From positions 147,101,751-147,165,750 of the forward strand of contig NC_068357.1 in the NCBI RefSeq assembly GCF_020536995.1: 64,000 nucleotides of DNA. The letters are read 5' to 3'. The stretch comes from Dreissena polymorpha. Taxonomy: Eukaryota; Mollusca; Bivalvia; Myida; Dreissenidae. Made by a program: the position numbers and the translations under genes. Positions 40,101-44,759 of this stretch are shown here, one piece after another. The first letter of the stretch is position 1, and every line of letters begins with the position of its first letter. Below the pieces are notes generated by a model. It saw only the letters and a program-made list of their open reading frames with translations. It ran no database searches and was not told the origin of the DNA.

Positions 40101-43100
40101 GTTATATGCAAATATTGCTTTACAAAAACAATACTACAAAATTACAATTCCCAAGAAATAAAATACCTCTTGGGGTTAGCTTCTTAGTAACGTTTGCTCA
40201 AAAAATGATTCAAGGCAAAAGTTTAGTAGGAGTCAAAAGTGAGAAAATTGCAAAATGCTTGGCTTAAAAAGCAGGATTGTGCTTTAAAGGGATCTTTTCA
40301 CGCTTTGGTAAATTGACAAAATTGAAAAAAGTTGTTTCAGATTCTCATATTTTCGTTTTAGTTATGATATTTGTGAGGAAACAGTAATACTGAACATTTA
40401 CCATGGTCTAATATAGCCATTATATGCATCTTTTGACGATTTTAAAACCTAAAAATTATAAAGCGTTGCAACGCGAAACGATTGAATAATTTGGAGAGTT
40501 CTGTTTTTGTCGTTAAATTTTGTGAAACTACGAAGATTGCTTATATAAGGTATAAAATACGTCAAGTATGTGTACTCGGCGGAATAGCTCAGTAGGCTAA
40601 GGCGTTTTTACTTCAGGACTCTGGCAGGACTCCAGGGGTCACTGGTTCGAAACCTGGACCGGGCAATGTTCTTTTCCTTTTTTAAATTTTATTCTTGATT
40701 TTTTACTGGAGCTGTAACGATCCAATGTTTACATTTATCGATATAAAGCATTTAATGAATAAGTTAAAAAATGCCAAAATCTGTGAAAAGGCCCCTTTAA
40801 TTGAAATCCCTGAACTATGATCATTATACTTTTTTATAGTGCCACTATATGCAAATTATAGTTTTATCATTACAAACAAATAGGTAATACTTTAAACTTT
40901 AAAGACTAAAGTACCTTGGTTACTCTTAATATATAACAAAGTACGGAAAATATACTAAAAAGTAGCCCCGGAGCATAGCTTTTAACCCTTAAAGCGCTGG
41001 AGCTGAATTTTAAAGGCCTTTGCAAACAGTTTGGATCCAGATGAGACGCCACAGAACGTGGCGTCTCATCTGGATCCAAACTGTTTGCTATTCTGATAGT
41101 ATTGTTTGAAAAAAAATCGAAGAAAATGCTAATTTTAGAAATTCAACAGACGACATTTTAGCAGACGACAAATTTCCCAGCATGCAAAGGGTTAAGCACA
41201 GTTTCCGTACCCAGAGTAAATGGCAGTATACTTAAGGTAGCGCACCTCTAATGGGCACATATCCAAATATTATTTAATTAATTATTTTCCTAATCAGCAT
41301 CATTTCACTGAACTACATGCAAATTTGTAGGTAGGCTTTCCATGCTTTTAAAAAAAATATACTGATTTTTTCAAAACCACCATCACGCTCGGCTTTTGTC
41401 CAGTTTATTTTCACCCCTGGGGTATATAAAAGTTCCATAATTCATTAAAATTTCCAAATATGGGCATGCAGTTGGTGTGTACAGATGTAGTAAAGGTGTT
41501 TAAAGTTTAAACAAGATGAAATAAGTATTATTTTACAGACATTTATCTTTTACAAATTTTAATCTATGGAATTGCGCCATGAAATGTAAGTGATTTCAGC
41601 CAAGTAAAAATTGGGTCGGTTAAAAACAAAGTGTCATAAAATTCAAAATAGTATCATTTAAGTTATATTTTAAACTTAGTTTTTTAGAAACATTATATAC
41701 AGCAAAAATACCAAAAAATAGACAGATTTACCGTTTACTTTTTGAAATAAAAATAAAAATGCAACATGCATCATTCGTATTTTCAGCAGTAAATTAATCA
41801 ATTTAGCCATAACGTTCTTTTAATTTTTAAATTGAAGGATGTGCATACAATTTTCAACATATTTAACAATAAACATAGCTTATGTGCTATATTAAATCAA
41901 ATTACGTTAGAAAAGAAATAAAACGCGTCGCAAAAAGTATGCGATGTCTGCAGGAATCGAACATGCGCGGGAAGATCCCAAAAGATTTCTAGTCCATCGC
42001 CTTAACCACTCAGCCACGACAACTTCACATCAGTGCAACTTTAAATTAGATATCCATAAGTAAACGGGTAAAAAGGCTCGCTCGATCTTTGAAGAAATCG
42101 CGAAATCGTATTTTTCAGATGATAATTGGATCAAAGTCAATATTTATAGTGAAAATAATGTATTCTAAATGAATAAGTTAAACATATATCAAAATTCAAA
42201 GTTTGAAAAAAATAAAATGCATCTCTCGGAAATAAGCGATCATTGAAGATCGACAATGATCGTAAAATAAATCGCGGGAAATCATTAGAGGTGCGTTACC
42301 TTAAGTATACTTAAGAGTACCCAAGTAACTTTAAAGTAGTACCTGAGCCTGCAATTGCAAATTAAACTCTAAAGATCAATATCTTTCATTAATAATAACG
42401 ATAATACCGTAATAATACAGACAAACTTCTTCAGTCTTACCTTCCCAGTCGGATGAGATATGTTTTGTTGTCTACATCGTACACATTCATAACACGCATA
42501 CTAACAAACCTGGAATTGAAATAAAATCATCAATATATCACCAATTTTTTACCAAAGATTCAAGTTTATTATTGGTCATCAGCATTGTTCAACATACTTT
42601 CCACTTTTAACTATATTATATAAATAATAGTTTTTTTAAGGAAACTACTATTGCTTTATACAATAGGTTAGCTTTTTTCATACCTACACATTACTTTGTC
42701 AAAGCATGTAAAGTTTCTACTTTCAACTAGGTATTTAAACAGAAGGGCAAAGCTACATGTATTTGCAAGAAATGTTGTTTCTGAAAATAAAACTATAGGA
42801 AACATATTAAAACAGAAACAAACTATAGCAAAAAAAGTACACTGACGTCATCATGGTCAATGAGATGTGATCATGAAACGATAAATAAATGAGTATATGC
42901 CAGACACATAAGCATTTATTTTGGGATGGATTTCAGTAATGTTCAAAATCAATGACTTATACACTTGACCATAACCATCCTTTGTTTTTTATTTGTTCTC
43001 AAATGTTAAAGCAAATCTGACATAAATGCAATCCTAACAAGAGACTGCATAACGGATGCCGATGCTCGGCTGCGAAAGCTTGTCAGAATTTTTTTTTCTT

Positions 43101-44458
43101 TTTTTAGAGGTCACAGTGACCTTGACCTTTGACCTAGTGACCCAAAACTGGTTGTGGCGTGTAGAACTCATCAAGGTGCATCTACATATGAAGTTTCAAA
43201 GTTGTAGTTGAAGCACTTTGATTTTAGAGCCAATGTTACAGTAAGGTTTTAGCACAACGCCTACAGCGGACGGCTGAAGACAAGACGAGCTGGCTAGGAC
43301 AATATCTTCCGAAAACAGCTGAGCTAAAAATAGTAGTGGGTTCTACAATATAGCACATATCCAAGTTTACAGAGAGAACCTTTTCATTACATTTCTTTTT
43401 AACAGCCATACAGACTATTAGTATTACAGTATAAACAAAGTCGTAGCTTTGTAAGGTACGTTATTTAATCTTAAAGACAAAACAGATAATTGTAAATCAA
43501 AGCTTGATCGATATTATAAAAATGAATATCAACTAATTGATAGATATATTATAAATAGAATTATTGATTAGCCACCATTAGGACAATGCCCTCCTGATGA
43601 TGTTTGCATATACAGACATACACCACGACTGACATATGCCACCAGGCTAATTTTATATATATAAACTAAATAGTGAAGAACAATTTCGAATAAAGATACC
43701 TACAATAATTTGAATGAAAAAATAATTTGGGCATTGCCTATCATTTTATCACGATTTGAACGTCCAGAAATGTGAAAATTCATAGAAATGCTAGATTTCA
43801 GAAATACATTTCAAATTCAAGAACGGGTAGATCTATAAATCGAGTCTTAATCAACATATCTTAAGGGAAATGTAAAGCTGTGGACATTTTCCCACTTATC
43901 TGTCAAAAGAGCTAGCTTCTGAGTATCATCTCATGTTTCGCTGACGCTATCTCTTAAACATCTGGATAAAGCGGAGCCTTCGCCGACATTTTTGAAAAAT
44001 CGTGCCATGTAAACATAATCTGGTACCCGTGTCCGAATATTGTTTAACAAAAAGTTTTCAGTGAAAAAATACTTAACTTCGTATGTTTGGAGTTAAGACT
44101 GTGTTGTGTTTTGTACCCACTGTTATTTTCTAAAAGTGGACCTCTTGAGGCTCTTGTTTGCTTGTTTACATAATTATACCCTTAACCCCCCTAAGCCCTC
44201 ACTTTTTATTGCATTTTTCGAGTTTTCATTTTTTCAAGTTTGAAACTGAATTATAGGCACGTGCGTACTGCCGTATGCCTAGGTACACTCCTGATTTAGC
44301 AAGGTGAAATTTAATTTGTATAAATGTTAATCCATCCGAACTTATAAAATTTTCAAAATATGATGTGCCTTTATTATTTAACTGTACAAACTGCTATTAT
44401 ACCTCAACAGCTCCCTTACAACGGCCGTTATATCTATGGTGCTGAAACGGCTCTTCAT
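10099..44458 (-). CDS. NEMF: NEMF / Rqc2 / Tae2, ribosome quality control factor (29 coding exons)
   Basis: NEMF binds peptidyl-tRNA on split 60S subunits, helps recruit the E3 ligase Listerin and directs C-terminal tailing of stalled nascent chains. All 29 coding exons were found by matching the remembered human protein and checking splice phase; the spliced CDS is 3330 nt, 1109 residues, close to human NEMF (1076). Domains: NFACT-N about 1-245, coiled-coil arms about 275-485, NFACT-R about 485-630 ([40 protein letters not shown]), a low-complexity acidic and Lys-rich linker about 630-1010, and NFACT-C about 1010-1109. The start is fixed by [10 protein letters not shown]. Asp9 and Asp95-Arg96, the tRNA-tailing residues of the family, are present. 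No stop or frameshift. Introns hold about ten hairpin MITEs, several larger elements and minisatellites containing copies of its own splice sites. Confidence 0.96.
10456..10535 (-). CDS. NEMF: NEMF exon 28
   Basis: 80 nt, phases 1-0, acceptor TTTGCAG, donor CTCAAA|GTAAGT. Encodes [12 protein letters not shown] and [12 protein letters not shown]. Confidence 0.95.
10838..10881 (-). CDS. NEMF: NEMF exon 27
   Basis: 44 nt, phases 2-1, acceptor TTTTACAG, donor AAAG|GTACAC. Encodes [14 protein letters not shown] of NFACT-C. Confidence 0.95.
11273..11691. mobile_element. Hairpin MITE, compound of about 1.6 copies (NEMF intron 26-27 side)
   Basis: A family of about 250 bp with ends CTCTGAGAAAATGGGGTTTAA and TTAGCCCCATTTTCCCAGAG and two internal hairpins built from GATTAGCCTGTGC/GCACAGGCTAATC and a GTGT(T/C)GTCCCTGAT block. 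A second partial copy has joined the first at about 11510. No coding capacity. I recognise this family from bivalve (dreissenid) sequence by memory only. Confidence 0.85.
11728..11831 (-). CDS. NEMF: NEMF exon 26
   Basis: 104 nt, phases 0-2, acceptor TTTCTACCAG, donor ACAA|GTGGGT. Encodes [20 protein letters not shown] and [12 protein letters not shown], the start of NFACT-C. The alternative donor 6 nt downstream would break phase with exon 27. Confidence 0.95.
12905..12999 (-). CDS. NEMF: NEMF exon 25
   Basis: 95 nt, phases 1-0, acceptor TATGATTAG, donor TCTGAG|GTATAT. Encodes a variable acidic segment with a run of five Asp ([12 protein letters not shown]). Confidence 0.85.
13233..13392 (-). 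CDS. NEMF: NEMF exon 24
   Basis: 160 nt, phases 0-1, acceptor TTTATTACAG, donor GAGG|GTAATA. Encodes a Lys/Gly-rich run ([12 protein letters not shown]), a Gln stretch, then [15 protein letters not shown], which aligns with human LEVITHELQDF. Confidence 0.93.
13400..13990. repeat. Approx. 47-bp minisatellite abutting the exon 24 acceptor
   Basis: About 12 units containing ACACATTAGAATGGACCAA and TGTAACAGTTTGAAACATAG. The first unit runs into the polypyrimidine side of the NEMF exon 24 acceptor, so on the transcribed strand the unit resembles the last 45 nt of intron 23, but most copies do not keep the final AG. Confidence 0.85.
14518..14595 (-). CDS. NEMF: NEMF exon 23
   Basis: 78 nt, phase 0-0, acceptor TATTTGTAG, donor TTGGCT|GTAAGG. 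Encodes [20 protein letters not shown], nearly identical to the human segment. A short tandem array carrying copies of the acceptor lies just upstream. Confidence 0.95.
14596..14785. repeat. Short tandem array carrying copies of the exon 23 acceptor
   Basis: About six diverged units of 26-35 bp. On the transcribed strand each has the block TTTGCCATTACATTTG, which is the sequence just before the real exon 23 acceptor (CCATTATATTTGTAG). Only the unit near 14750 keeps the terminal TAG. Confidence 0.65.
15433..15693 (-). CDS. NEMF: NEMF exon 22
   Basis: 261 nt, phase 0-0, acceptor ATACCAAAG (weak pyrimidine tract), donor CAAAAG|GTAACA. Encodes [16 protein letters not shown], matching the human LSAKERREMKKKK motif, then a Ser/Glu/Lys-rich tail ending QLKRRQK. 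Confidence 0.92.
15788..15982. mobile_element. Hairpin MITE, diverged copy (NEMF intron 21)
   Basis: Starts AAAAATGGGCTATAATACATG and ends TTAACCCTATTTTGTCAGAG. Same family as 11273-11691, shortened internally. Confidence 0.75.
15995..16085 (-). CDS. NEMF: NEMF exon 21
   Basis: 91 nt, phases 2-0, acceptor AAACGCAG, donor GAGAAG|GTACAC. Encodes [15 protein letters not shown] then [15 protein letters not shown]. Little family conservation, but phases match both neighbours. Confidence 0.8.
16170..16385. mobile_element. Short inverted-repeat element (ATGCCATATATGGCC ends)
   Basis: Left end ATGCCATATATGGCC and right end GCCGCATATGGCAT are inverted repeats of about 15 bp; internal segments pair imperfectly (GACCAGCCTGTGCATTCATG with CATGCAGTCTGGTC). 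Non-coding, in NEMF intron 20. Confidence 0.5.
16700..17157 (-). CDS. NEMF: NEMF exon 20 (acidic linker)
   Basis: 458 nt, phases 0-2, acceptor TTGTCTCAG, donor GACAA|GTGAGT. Starts [17 protein letters not shown], which matches human VWRHQGERKVR, then about 120 residues rich in Asp, Glu and Ser ([21 protein letters not shown]), ending [11 protein letters not shown]. It is the least conserved part of the family and presumably disordered. Confidence 0.94.
17573..17631 (-). CDS. NEMF: NEMF exon 19
   Basis: 59 nt, phases 1-0, acceptor GTGTTCTAG, donor TTCAAG|GTAATC. Encodes [19 protein letters not shown], closing NFACT-R. Confidence 0.95.
17906..18156. mobile_element. TTAACCCTTT-ended MITE with TACTCGCAGG hairpin
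   Basis: Begins TTAACCCTTTTCCAC and ends GGGGGAAAAGGTTAA. The middle has AACTGCGAGTTACTCGCAGG and GCAGCAAACATCATAAAACC. The same interior, on the other strand, is found at 37856-38362, where part of it has become a tandem array. Confidence 0.7.
18600..18745. mobile_element. Fragment of a dispersed repeat ending in GGGGGGCATAAAAAT
   Basis: Contains the run of (GACC/GACT) typical of the 3' part of several repeats here and ends ATACCCCCTC...GAAGGGGGGCAT, a small terminal hairpin also seen at 25312. Only the end is present. Confidence 0.5.
18774..20473. mobile_element. 1.7-kb non-coding element with GCTCATCTATTTT / AAAATAAATGAGC ends, copy 1
   Basis: Left end ACAAGAGCACCGCCTTGCGG then CGCTCATCTATTTTC; right end AAAAAATAAATGAGCTAAAAA. 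The left third has long A and G runs separated by GGTATAGTGTGAGGGTGTGG. The right two thirds hold about six tandem units of roughly 165 bp (block AAGGGCACATAATTCTGTC) and end in a (GACGCC)n run. Copies at 25811-27362 and 32273-32640. Non-autonomous, no ORF. Confidence 0.8.
18940..19240. repeat. Alternating long G and A homopolymer runs
   Basis: Several G runs of 8-20 alternate with A runs of 10-19, inside the element above. On the plus strand the G runs could form G-quadruplexes; base calls here are likely unreliable. Confidence 0.8.
20474..21404. other. NEMF intron 18 sequence, nothing recognised
   Basis: AT-rich sequence with an inverted pair (CAACAAATATTTTGTAAAGTA near 20688 and ACGAAAAATTTGTTG near 20746) that may be a small hairpin. 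No gene. Confidence 0.4.
21405..21890 (-). repeat. NEMF: 41-bp minisatellite built from the exon 18 end plus its 5' splice site
   Basis: About eleven 41-bp units, arranged as 82-bp dimers, lie downstream of the exon 18 donor. On the transcribed strand a unit reads TACCTTACCACAGGCTCC then TTTATGATAAGAG|GTAAAG, which is the exon 18 end (coding [11 protein letters not shown]) followed by its donor. Nearly every unit keeps AGAG|GTAA. The genuine exon end is the last unit of the array (21855). Because 41 is not a multiple of three, successive units change frame. Confidence 0.9.
21855..22025 (-). CDS. NEMF: NEMF exon 18
   Basis: 171 nt, phases 1-1, acceptor TTGTAAG, donor AGAG|GTAAGG. Encodes [19 protein letters not shown] and [20 protein letters not shown], the core of NFACT-R. 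Its last 27 nt and donor are repeated in the 41-bp minisatellite downstream. Confidence 0.97.
22424..23050. mobile_element. Non-coding element with ATCCCCCGC ends and three internal repeats
   Basis: Starts TTGATATCCCCCGCCAAT and ends ATTGCGGGGGATAAAA (inverted). Inside are three tandem units of roughly 180 bp with the block CAAGATACAAAGGGCCATAAC, followed by a GGACGGACGG/AGGACAGACGG run near the right end. In NEMF intron 17. Confidence 0.7.
23125..23232. mobile_element. Fragment of a repeat with GACAGACAAACGGACGG run
   Basis: Has the (GACA)n motif and ends GTGGGGGACTAAAAAGG, as do the 3' ends of related non-coding elements here. Only about 100 bp present. Confidence 0.4.
23295..23357 (-). 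CDS. NEMF: NEMF exon 17
   Basis: 63 nt, phases 1-1, acceptor GTTTTTCAG, donor ACTG|GTAGGT. Encodes the signature [18 protein letters not shown] of NFACT-R. Confidence 0.97.
23432..23612. mobile_element. Hairpin MITE, partial copy
   Basis: Contains AAAGTGTTGTCCCTGGTGTGATTAG and CACAGTCTAATCAGGGGCAA, the central hairpin of the family at 11273-11691; ends are degraded. Confidence 0.6.
23868..24482 (-). repeat. NEMF: 40-bp minisatellite built from the exon 16 end plus its 5' splice site
   Basis: About fourteen diverged units of 38-45 bp follow the exon 16 donor. On the transcribed strand a unit reads CTGCTTGTGAAACGATACAT then GAGGCAAG|GTAAGG; the first part codes LLVKRYMRQ of the NFACT-R domain. 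About seven units keep a full CAAG|GTAA donor; in the others the GTAAGG has lost two bases. The genuine exon end is the terminal unit (24456). The long plus-strand open frames here come only from the repeat. Confidence 0.9.
24456..24559 (-). CDS. NEMF: NEMF exon 16
   Basis: 104 nt, phases 2-1, acceptor GTTAAAG, donor GCAAG|GTAAGG. Encodes [20 protein letters not shown] and [10 protein letters not shown] of NFACT-R. The last 28 or so nt plus donor are the source of the minisatellite at 23868-24482. Confidence 0.96.
24822..25312. mobile_element. Non-coding element with ATGCCCCC / GGGGGCAT ends
   Basis: Starts ATGAGCTGTCACCATAGGATG near a CATATGCCCCC block and ends CCTCCTTCGGGGGCATAAAA. It holds a direct duplication of about 150 bp (GTGTGCGTATGGAAAGGCCTTG twice, near 24970 and 25130). 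In NEMF intron 15. Confidence 0.65.
25681..25769 (-). CDS. NEMF: NEMF exon 15
   Basis: 89 nt, phases 0-2, acceptor GGTTCTCAG, donor TACTG|GTGGGA. Encodes [16 protein letters not shown] and INKARKTYW, leading into NFACT-R. Confidence 0.95.
25811..27362. mobile_element. 1.55-kb element, second copy of the 18774-20473 family
   Basis: Same ends (ACAAGAGCACCGCC; AAAAAATAGATGAGCTAAAAA), same homopolymer-rich left part and same GACGCC run at the right. It has about five, not six, of the roughly 165-bp internal units. In NEMF intron 14. Confidence 0.85.
27926..27989 (-). CDS. NEMF: NEMF exon 14
   Basis: 64 nt, phases 2-0, acceptor CCTTTAAG, donor GCTAAG|GTAGTC. Encodes [20 protein letters not shown] of the second coiled-coil arm. 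Confidence 0.93.
28608..28712 (-). CDS. NEMF: NEMF exon 13
   Basis: 105 nt, phases 2-2, acceptor TTTTTTTAAG, donor AGAAA|GTAGGT. Encodes [14 protein letters not shown] and [15 protein letters not shown]. Confidence 0.94.
29160..29320 (-). CDS. NEMF: NEMF exon 12
   Basis: 161 nt, phases 0-2, acceptor TTGTATGTAG, donor TTAAA|GTAAGT. Encodes [20 protein letters not shown] and ATNHITMLL. Confidence 0.95.
29750..29992. mobile_element. Hairpin MITE copy (NEMF intron 11)
   Basis: Starts CAAGCTCTGAGAAAAGAAG and ends CCCACTTTTTTTCAGAGGGTC, with CACAGGCTAATCAGGGACGA internally. Confidence 0.8.
30020..31136 (-). repeat. NEMF: 45-bp minisatellite built from the exon 11 end plus its 5' splice site
   Basis: About 24 units of 45 bp fill the start of intron 11. 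On the transcribed strand a unit reads AACCTCAATATG|GTTATC then ATAGCACCTTGCATTGTGAA; the real exon end is AACCTTGATATG|GTAATC followed by the same intronic sequence. Units closest to the exon are most like it. 45 bp is 15 codons, so the units stay in one frame and give long open frames on both strands; these are by-products of the repeat. Confidence 0.92.
31125..31250 (-). CDS. NEMF: NEMF exon 11
   Basis: 126 nt, phase 0-0, acceptor ATTAAAG, donor ATATG|GTAATC. Encodes [20 protein letters not shown] and [13 protein letters not shown] of the coiled coil. Its last 12 nt and donor seed the 45-bp minisatellite directly downstream. Confidence 0.95.
31283..31503. mobile_element. Hairpin MITE copy (NEMF intron 10)
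   Basis: Contains CACAAAGGCTAATCAGAGACG and GATTAGCCCGAGCACAGGC; a short stretch (CTGACACTGTACACACATGCAT) is duplicated near its right end. Confidence 0.75.
31808..31982. repeat. 43-bp tandem repeat, four units (NEMF intron 10)
   Basis: Four nearly identical units containing AGGTATCAAGCTTTG and TTATAATGTATCAATGTAAT. It lies about 80 nt from the exon 10 donor but does not include it. Confidence 0.9.
32066..32128 (-). CDS. NEMF: NEMF exon 10
   Basis: 63 nt, phase 0-0, acceptor CTTTTCAG, donor CAACAG|GTTTGA. Encodes [20 protein letters not shown], the start of the coiled coil. Confidence 0.95.
32273..32640. mobile_element. Short third copy of the 18774-20473 element family
   Basis: Begins AACAAGAGAACCGCCTGCGG and ends AAAATAGATGAGCTAAAAA. 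The whole internal tandem region is absent, leaving the ends and the G/A-run part. In NEMF intron 9. Confidence 0.8.
32915..33058 (-). CDS. NEMF: NEMF exon 9
   Basis: 144 nt, phase 0-0, acceptor CATTTTTAG, donor AATAAG|GTTAAT. Encodes [12 protein letters not shown] and [14 protein letters not shown], the FHP-containing end of NFACT-N. Confidence 0.94.
33343..33592. mobile_element. Hairpin MITE copy (NEMF intron 8)
   Basis: Full-length: starts GTTCTGAGAAAACTGGGCATA and ends TTAAGCCCAGTTTTCCCAGAAC, a terminal inverted repeat, with both internal hairpins. Confidence 0.85.
33604..33677 (-). CDS. NEMF: NEMF exon 8
   Basis: 74 nt, acceptor TTCTGTCAG, donor TCAAAG|GTTAGG, phases 1-0. Encodes [15 protein letters not shown]. 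Confidence 0.92.
33678..34949. other. NEMF intron 7 sequence, nothing firm recognised
   Basis: No exon or RNA gene seen. Near 34060-34130 and 34850-34930 are GC-richer patches that look like fragments of older repeats. Confidence 0.4.
34950..35100. repeat. Approx. 38-bp tandem repeat, four diverged units
   Basis: Units share AACAGTCCCAAACACAAAGTA and GGTTTGACAAAAACAAC. Confidence 0.75.
35137..35368. mobile_element. Hairpin MITE copy (NEMF intron 7)
   Basis: Starts GTTCTGAGAAAATTGGGCTTAA; internal GATTAGCCTGTGCAGTCCGC pairs with GCATAGGCTAATC; the right arm is truncated before TTTTCTCAGAATGCGGC. Confidence 0.85.
35464..35553 (-). CDS. NEMF: NEMF exon 7
   Basis: 90 nt, acceptor GTTTGCAG, donor CACAG|GTAACA, phases 1-1. 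Encodes [15 protein letters not shown], matching the conserved YGPALIEHCLL helix. Confidence 0.95.
36033..36100 (-). CDS. NEMF: NEMF exon 6
   Basis: 68 nt, acceptor TATTTGCAG, donor CTTG|GTGAGC, phases 2-1. Encodes [20 protein letters not shown]. Confidence 0.92.
36388..36704. mobile_element. 0.3-kb non-coding element (ACAAGAGCACTGC ... GCCGAGCTAA), copy 1
   Basis: Left end ACAAGAGCACTGCATAACGG, then AGAGGTCACAGTGACC and TGACCTTTGACCTAG-type blocks, right end GAAAACAGCCGAGCTAA. Second copy at 43037-43330. The left end resembles that of the 18774-20473 family. Confidence 0.75.
36957..37206. mobile_element. Hairpin MITE copy (NEMF intron 5)
   Basis: Starts TGAGCCTTGCTCTGTGCAAAT and ends TTTAACCCTATTTTCTAAG, only 15 nt from the exon 5 donor at 37221. 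Confidence 0.8.
37221..37366 (-). CDS. NEMF: NEMF exon 5
   Basis: 146 nt, acceptor TGCTCCAG, donor GAGCA|GTCAGT, phases 0-2. Encodes [20 protein letters not shown] and [13 protein letters not shown] of NFACT-N. Confidence 0.95.
37402..37617. mobile_element. Hairpin MITE copy (NEMF intron 4)
   Basis: Contains GCACGGGCTCATCAGGGACAA and GCACAGGCTAATCTGGGAGG; ends CCAGTGTTCCCAGAACAAGGCTC. Confidence 0.8.
37856..38362. mobile_element. TTAACCCTTT-ended MITE with an internal satellite expansion
   Basis: Begins TTAACCCTTTCTGTC and ends near CAGCAAATGGTTAAGGC. Interior matches 17906-18156 on the other strand (CGCAGTCTGTTCAGGTTTATG). Seven copies of a 44-bp unit have formed inside it. Confidence 0.7.
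37917..38225. repeat. 44-bp tandem repeat, seven nearly identical units
   Basis: Unit GAACTGCCTGCATGTAACAT followed by GACGTGTAACTCGCAGTCTG. Spacing is exactly 44 bp at each step and units differ at only a base or two, so the expansion is recent. Confidence 0.95.
38425..38550 (-). CDS. NEMF: NEMF exon 4
   Basis: 126 nt, phase 0-0, donor ATAGA|GTAGGT. Encodes [20 protein letters not shown] and then [21 protein letters not shown]; the Asp95-Arg96 pair is the conserved DR motif of Rqc2 proteins. Confidence 0.95.
38863..38965 (-). CDS. NEMF: NEMF exon 3
   Basis: 103 nt, acceptor CCTCAAG, donor ATGAAG|GTAGAA, phases 2-0. Encodes [19 protein letters not shown] of NFACT-N. Confidence 0.95.
38966..40283. 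other. NEMF intron 2 sequence, nothing recognised
   Basis: AT-rich; no exon, RNA gene or tandem array found before the element at 40284. Confidence 0.4.
40284..40800. mobile_element. TIR element with embedded tRNA-like module, copy 2
   Basis: Starts TTAAAGGGATCTTTTCACG and ends GTGAAAAGGCCCCTTTAA. Matches 5336-5835 over most of its length. The tRNA-like part at 40577-40668 has box A TAGCTCAGTAGG (40585-40596) and box B GGTTCGAAACC (40644-40654), both close to pol III consensus, and is followed by T-rich sequence. The tRNA-like module is clearly different in its 5' half from that of copy 1. Confidence 0.78.
40981..41195. mobile_element. Palindromic MITE with TTTAACCCTT / AAGGGTTAA ends
   Basis: About 0.2 kb with short terminal inverted repeats and a perfect 31-bp inverted repeat inside (41022-41052 and 41058-41088, loop AGAAC) built on GTTTGGATCCAGATGAGACG. 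Non-coding. Confidence 0.8.
41226..42310. mobile_element. 1.1-kb TIR element carrying a tRNA-Ser-like gene
   Basis: A 28-bp terminal inverted repeat: left GTATACTTAAGGTAGCGCAC, right end is its complement with one difference. Inside, on the minus strand, is a tRNA-Ser-like sequence (41942-42023). No transposase. It is a second, unrelated TIR family with a tRNA-derived module. Confidence 0.75.
41942..42023 (-). pseudogene. tRNA-Ser(AGA)-like pseudogene
   Basis: 82 nt with type II layout: box A TGGCTGAGTGGTTAAGG, anticodon loop CTAGAAA (AGA), long variable arm GGGATCTTCCC, T arm GTTCGATTCC. Mismatches in the acceptor stem (2-71, 7-66) and anticodon stem suggest a non-functional copy. It lies inside the TIR element above. 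Confidence 0.75.
42441..42509 (-). CDS. NEMF: NEMF exon 2
   Basis: 69 nt, acceptor AATTCCAG, donor GGAAG|GTAAGA, phases 2-2. Encodes the near-invariant [18 protein letters not shown] of NFACT-N. Confidence 0.95.
43037..43330. mobile_element. 0.3-kb non-coding element, copy 2 of the 36388 family
   Basis: Starts ACAAGAGACTGCATAACGGA, has AGAGGTCACAGTGACCTTGA and ends GAAAACAGCTGAGCTAAAAA. In NEMF intron 1. Confidence 0.75.
44403..44458 (-). CDS. NEMF: NEMF exon 1
   Basis: 56 nt from ATG, encoding [18 protein letters not shown]; donor TTGAG|GTATAA; ends phase 2. Contains Asp9, needed in the family for C-terminal tailing. Confidence 0.93.
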
Positions 44459-44686
44459 TTTTAACTTGTAACCTAATTAAATGTTTTTAAATGCCAAACA
44501 GTTGGTTCGAATTGCGCAATAAAACCGAATGTGTCACAAGGCAGCCATTTTTACTTTCTGTTTTGCTGAGATGAGAGCGCCAATTTCATTGGTCTTTCAA
44601 CGACCCGTTGGACCAATTAAATATTAAGGCACATATAGCGATAACTAAACATAATCATATTTAACAATTTCATTTCGTTTAGAAGT
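44459..44686. promoter_or_regulatory. Interval between NEMF start codon and the tRNA array
   Basis: About 230 bp that must hold the NEMF 5' UTR and promoter, unless an upstream non-coding exon lies inside the array. No TATA box is evident. The first tRNA points away from NEMF, so pol II and pol III units are divergent. Confidence 0.45.
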
Positions 44687-44759
44687 GGCCGTTTAGCTCA
44701 GTTGGCAGAGCGTCGTGCTAATAACGCGAATGTCGTGGGTTCGATCCCCCCAATGGCCA
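44687..44759 (+). tRNA. tRNA-Ile(AAT) unit 1
   Basis: Array consensus; first unit, nearest NEMF. Confidence 0.75.
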
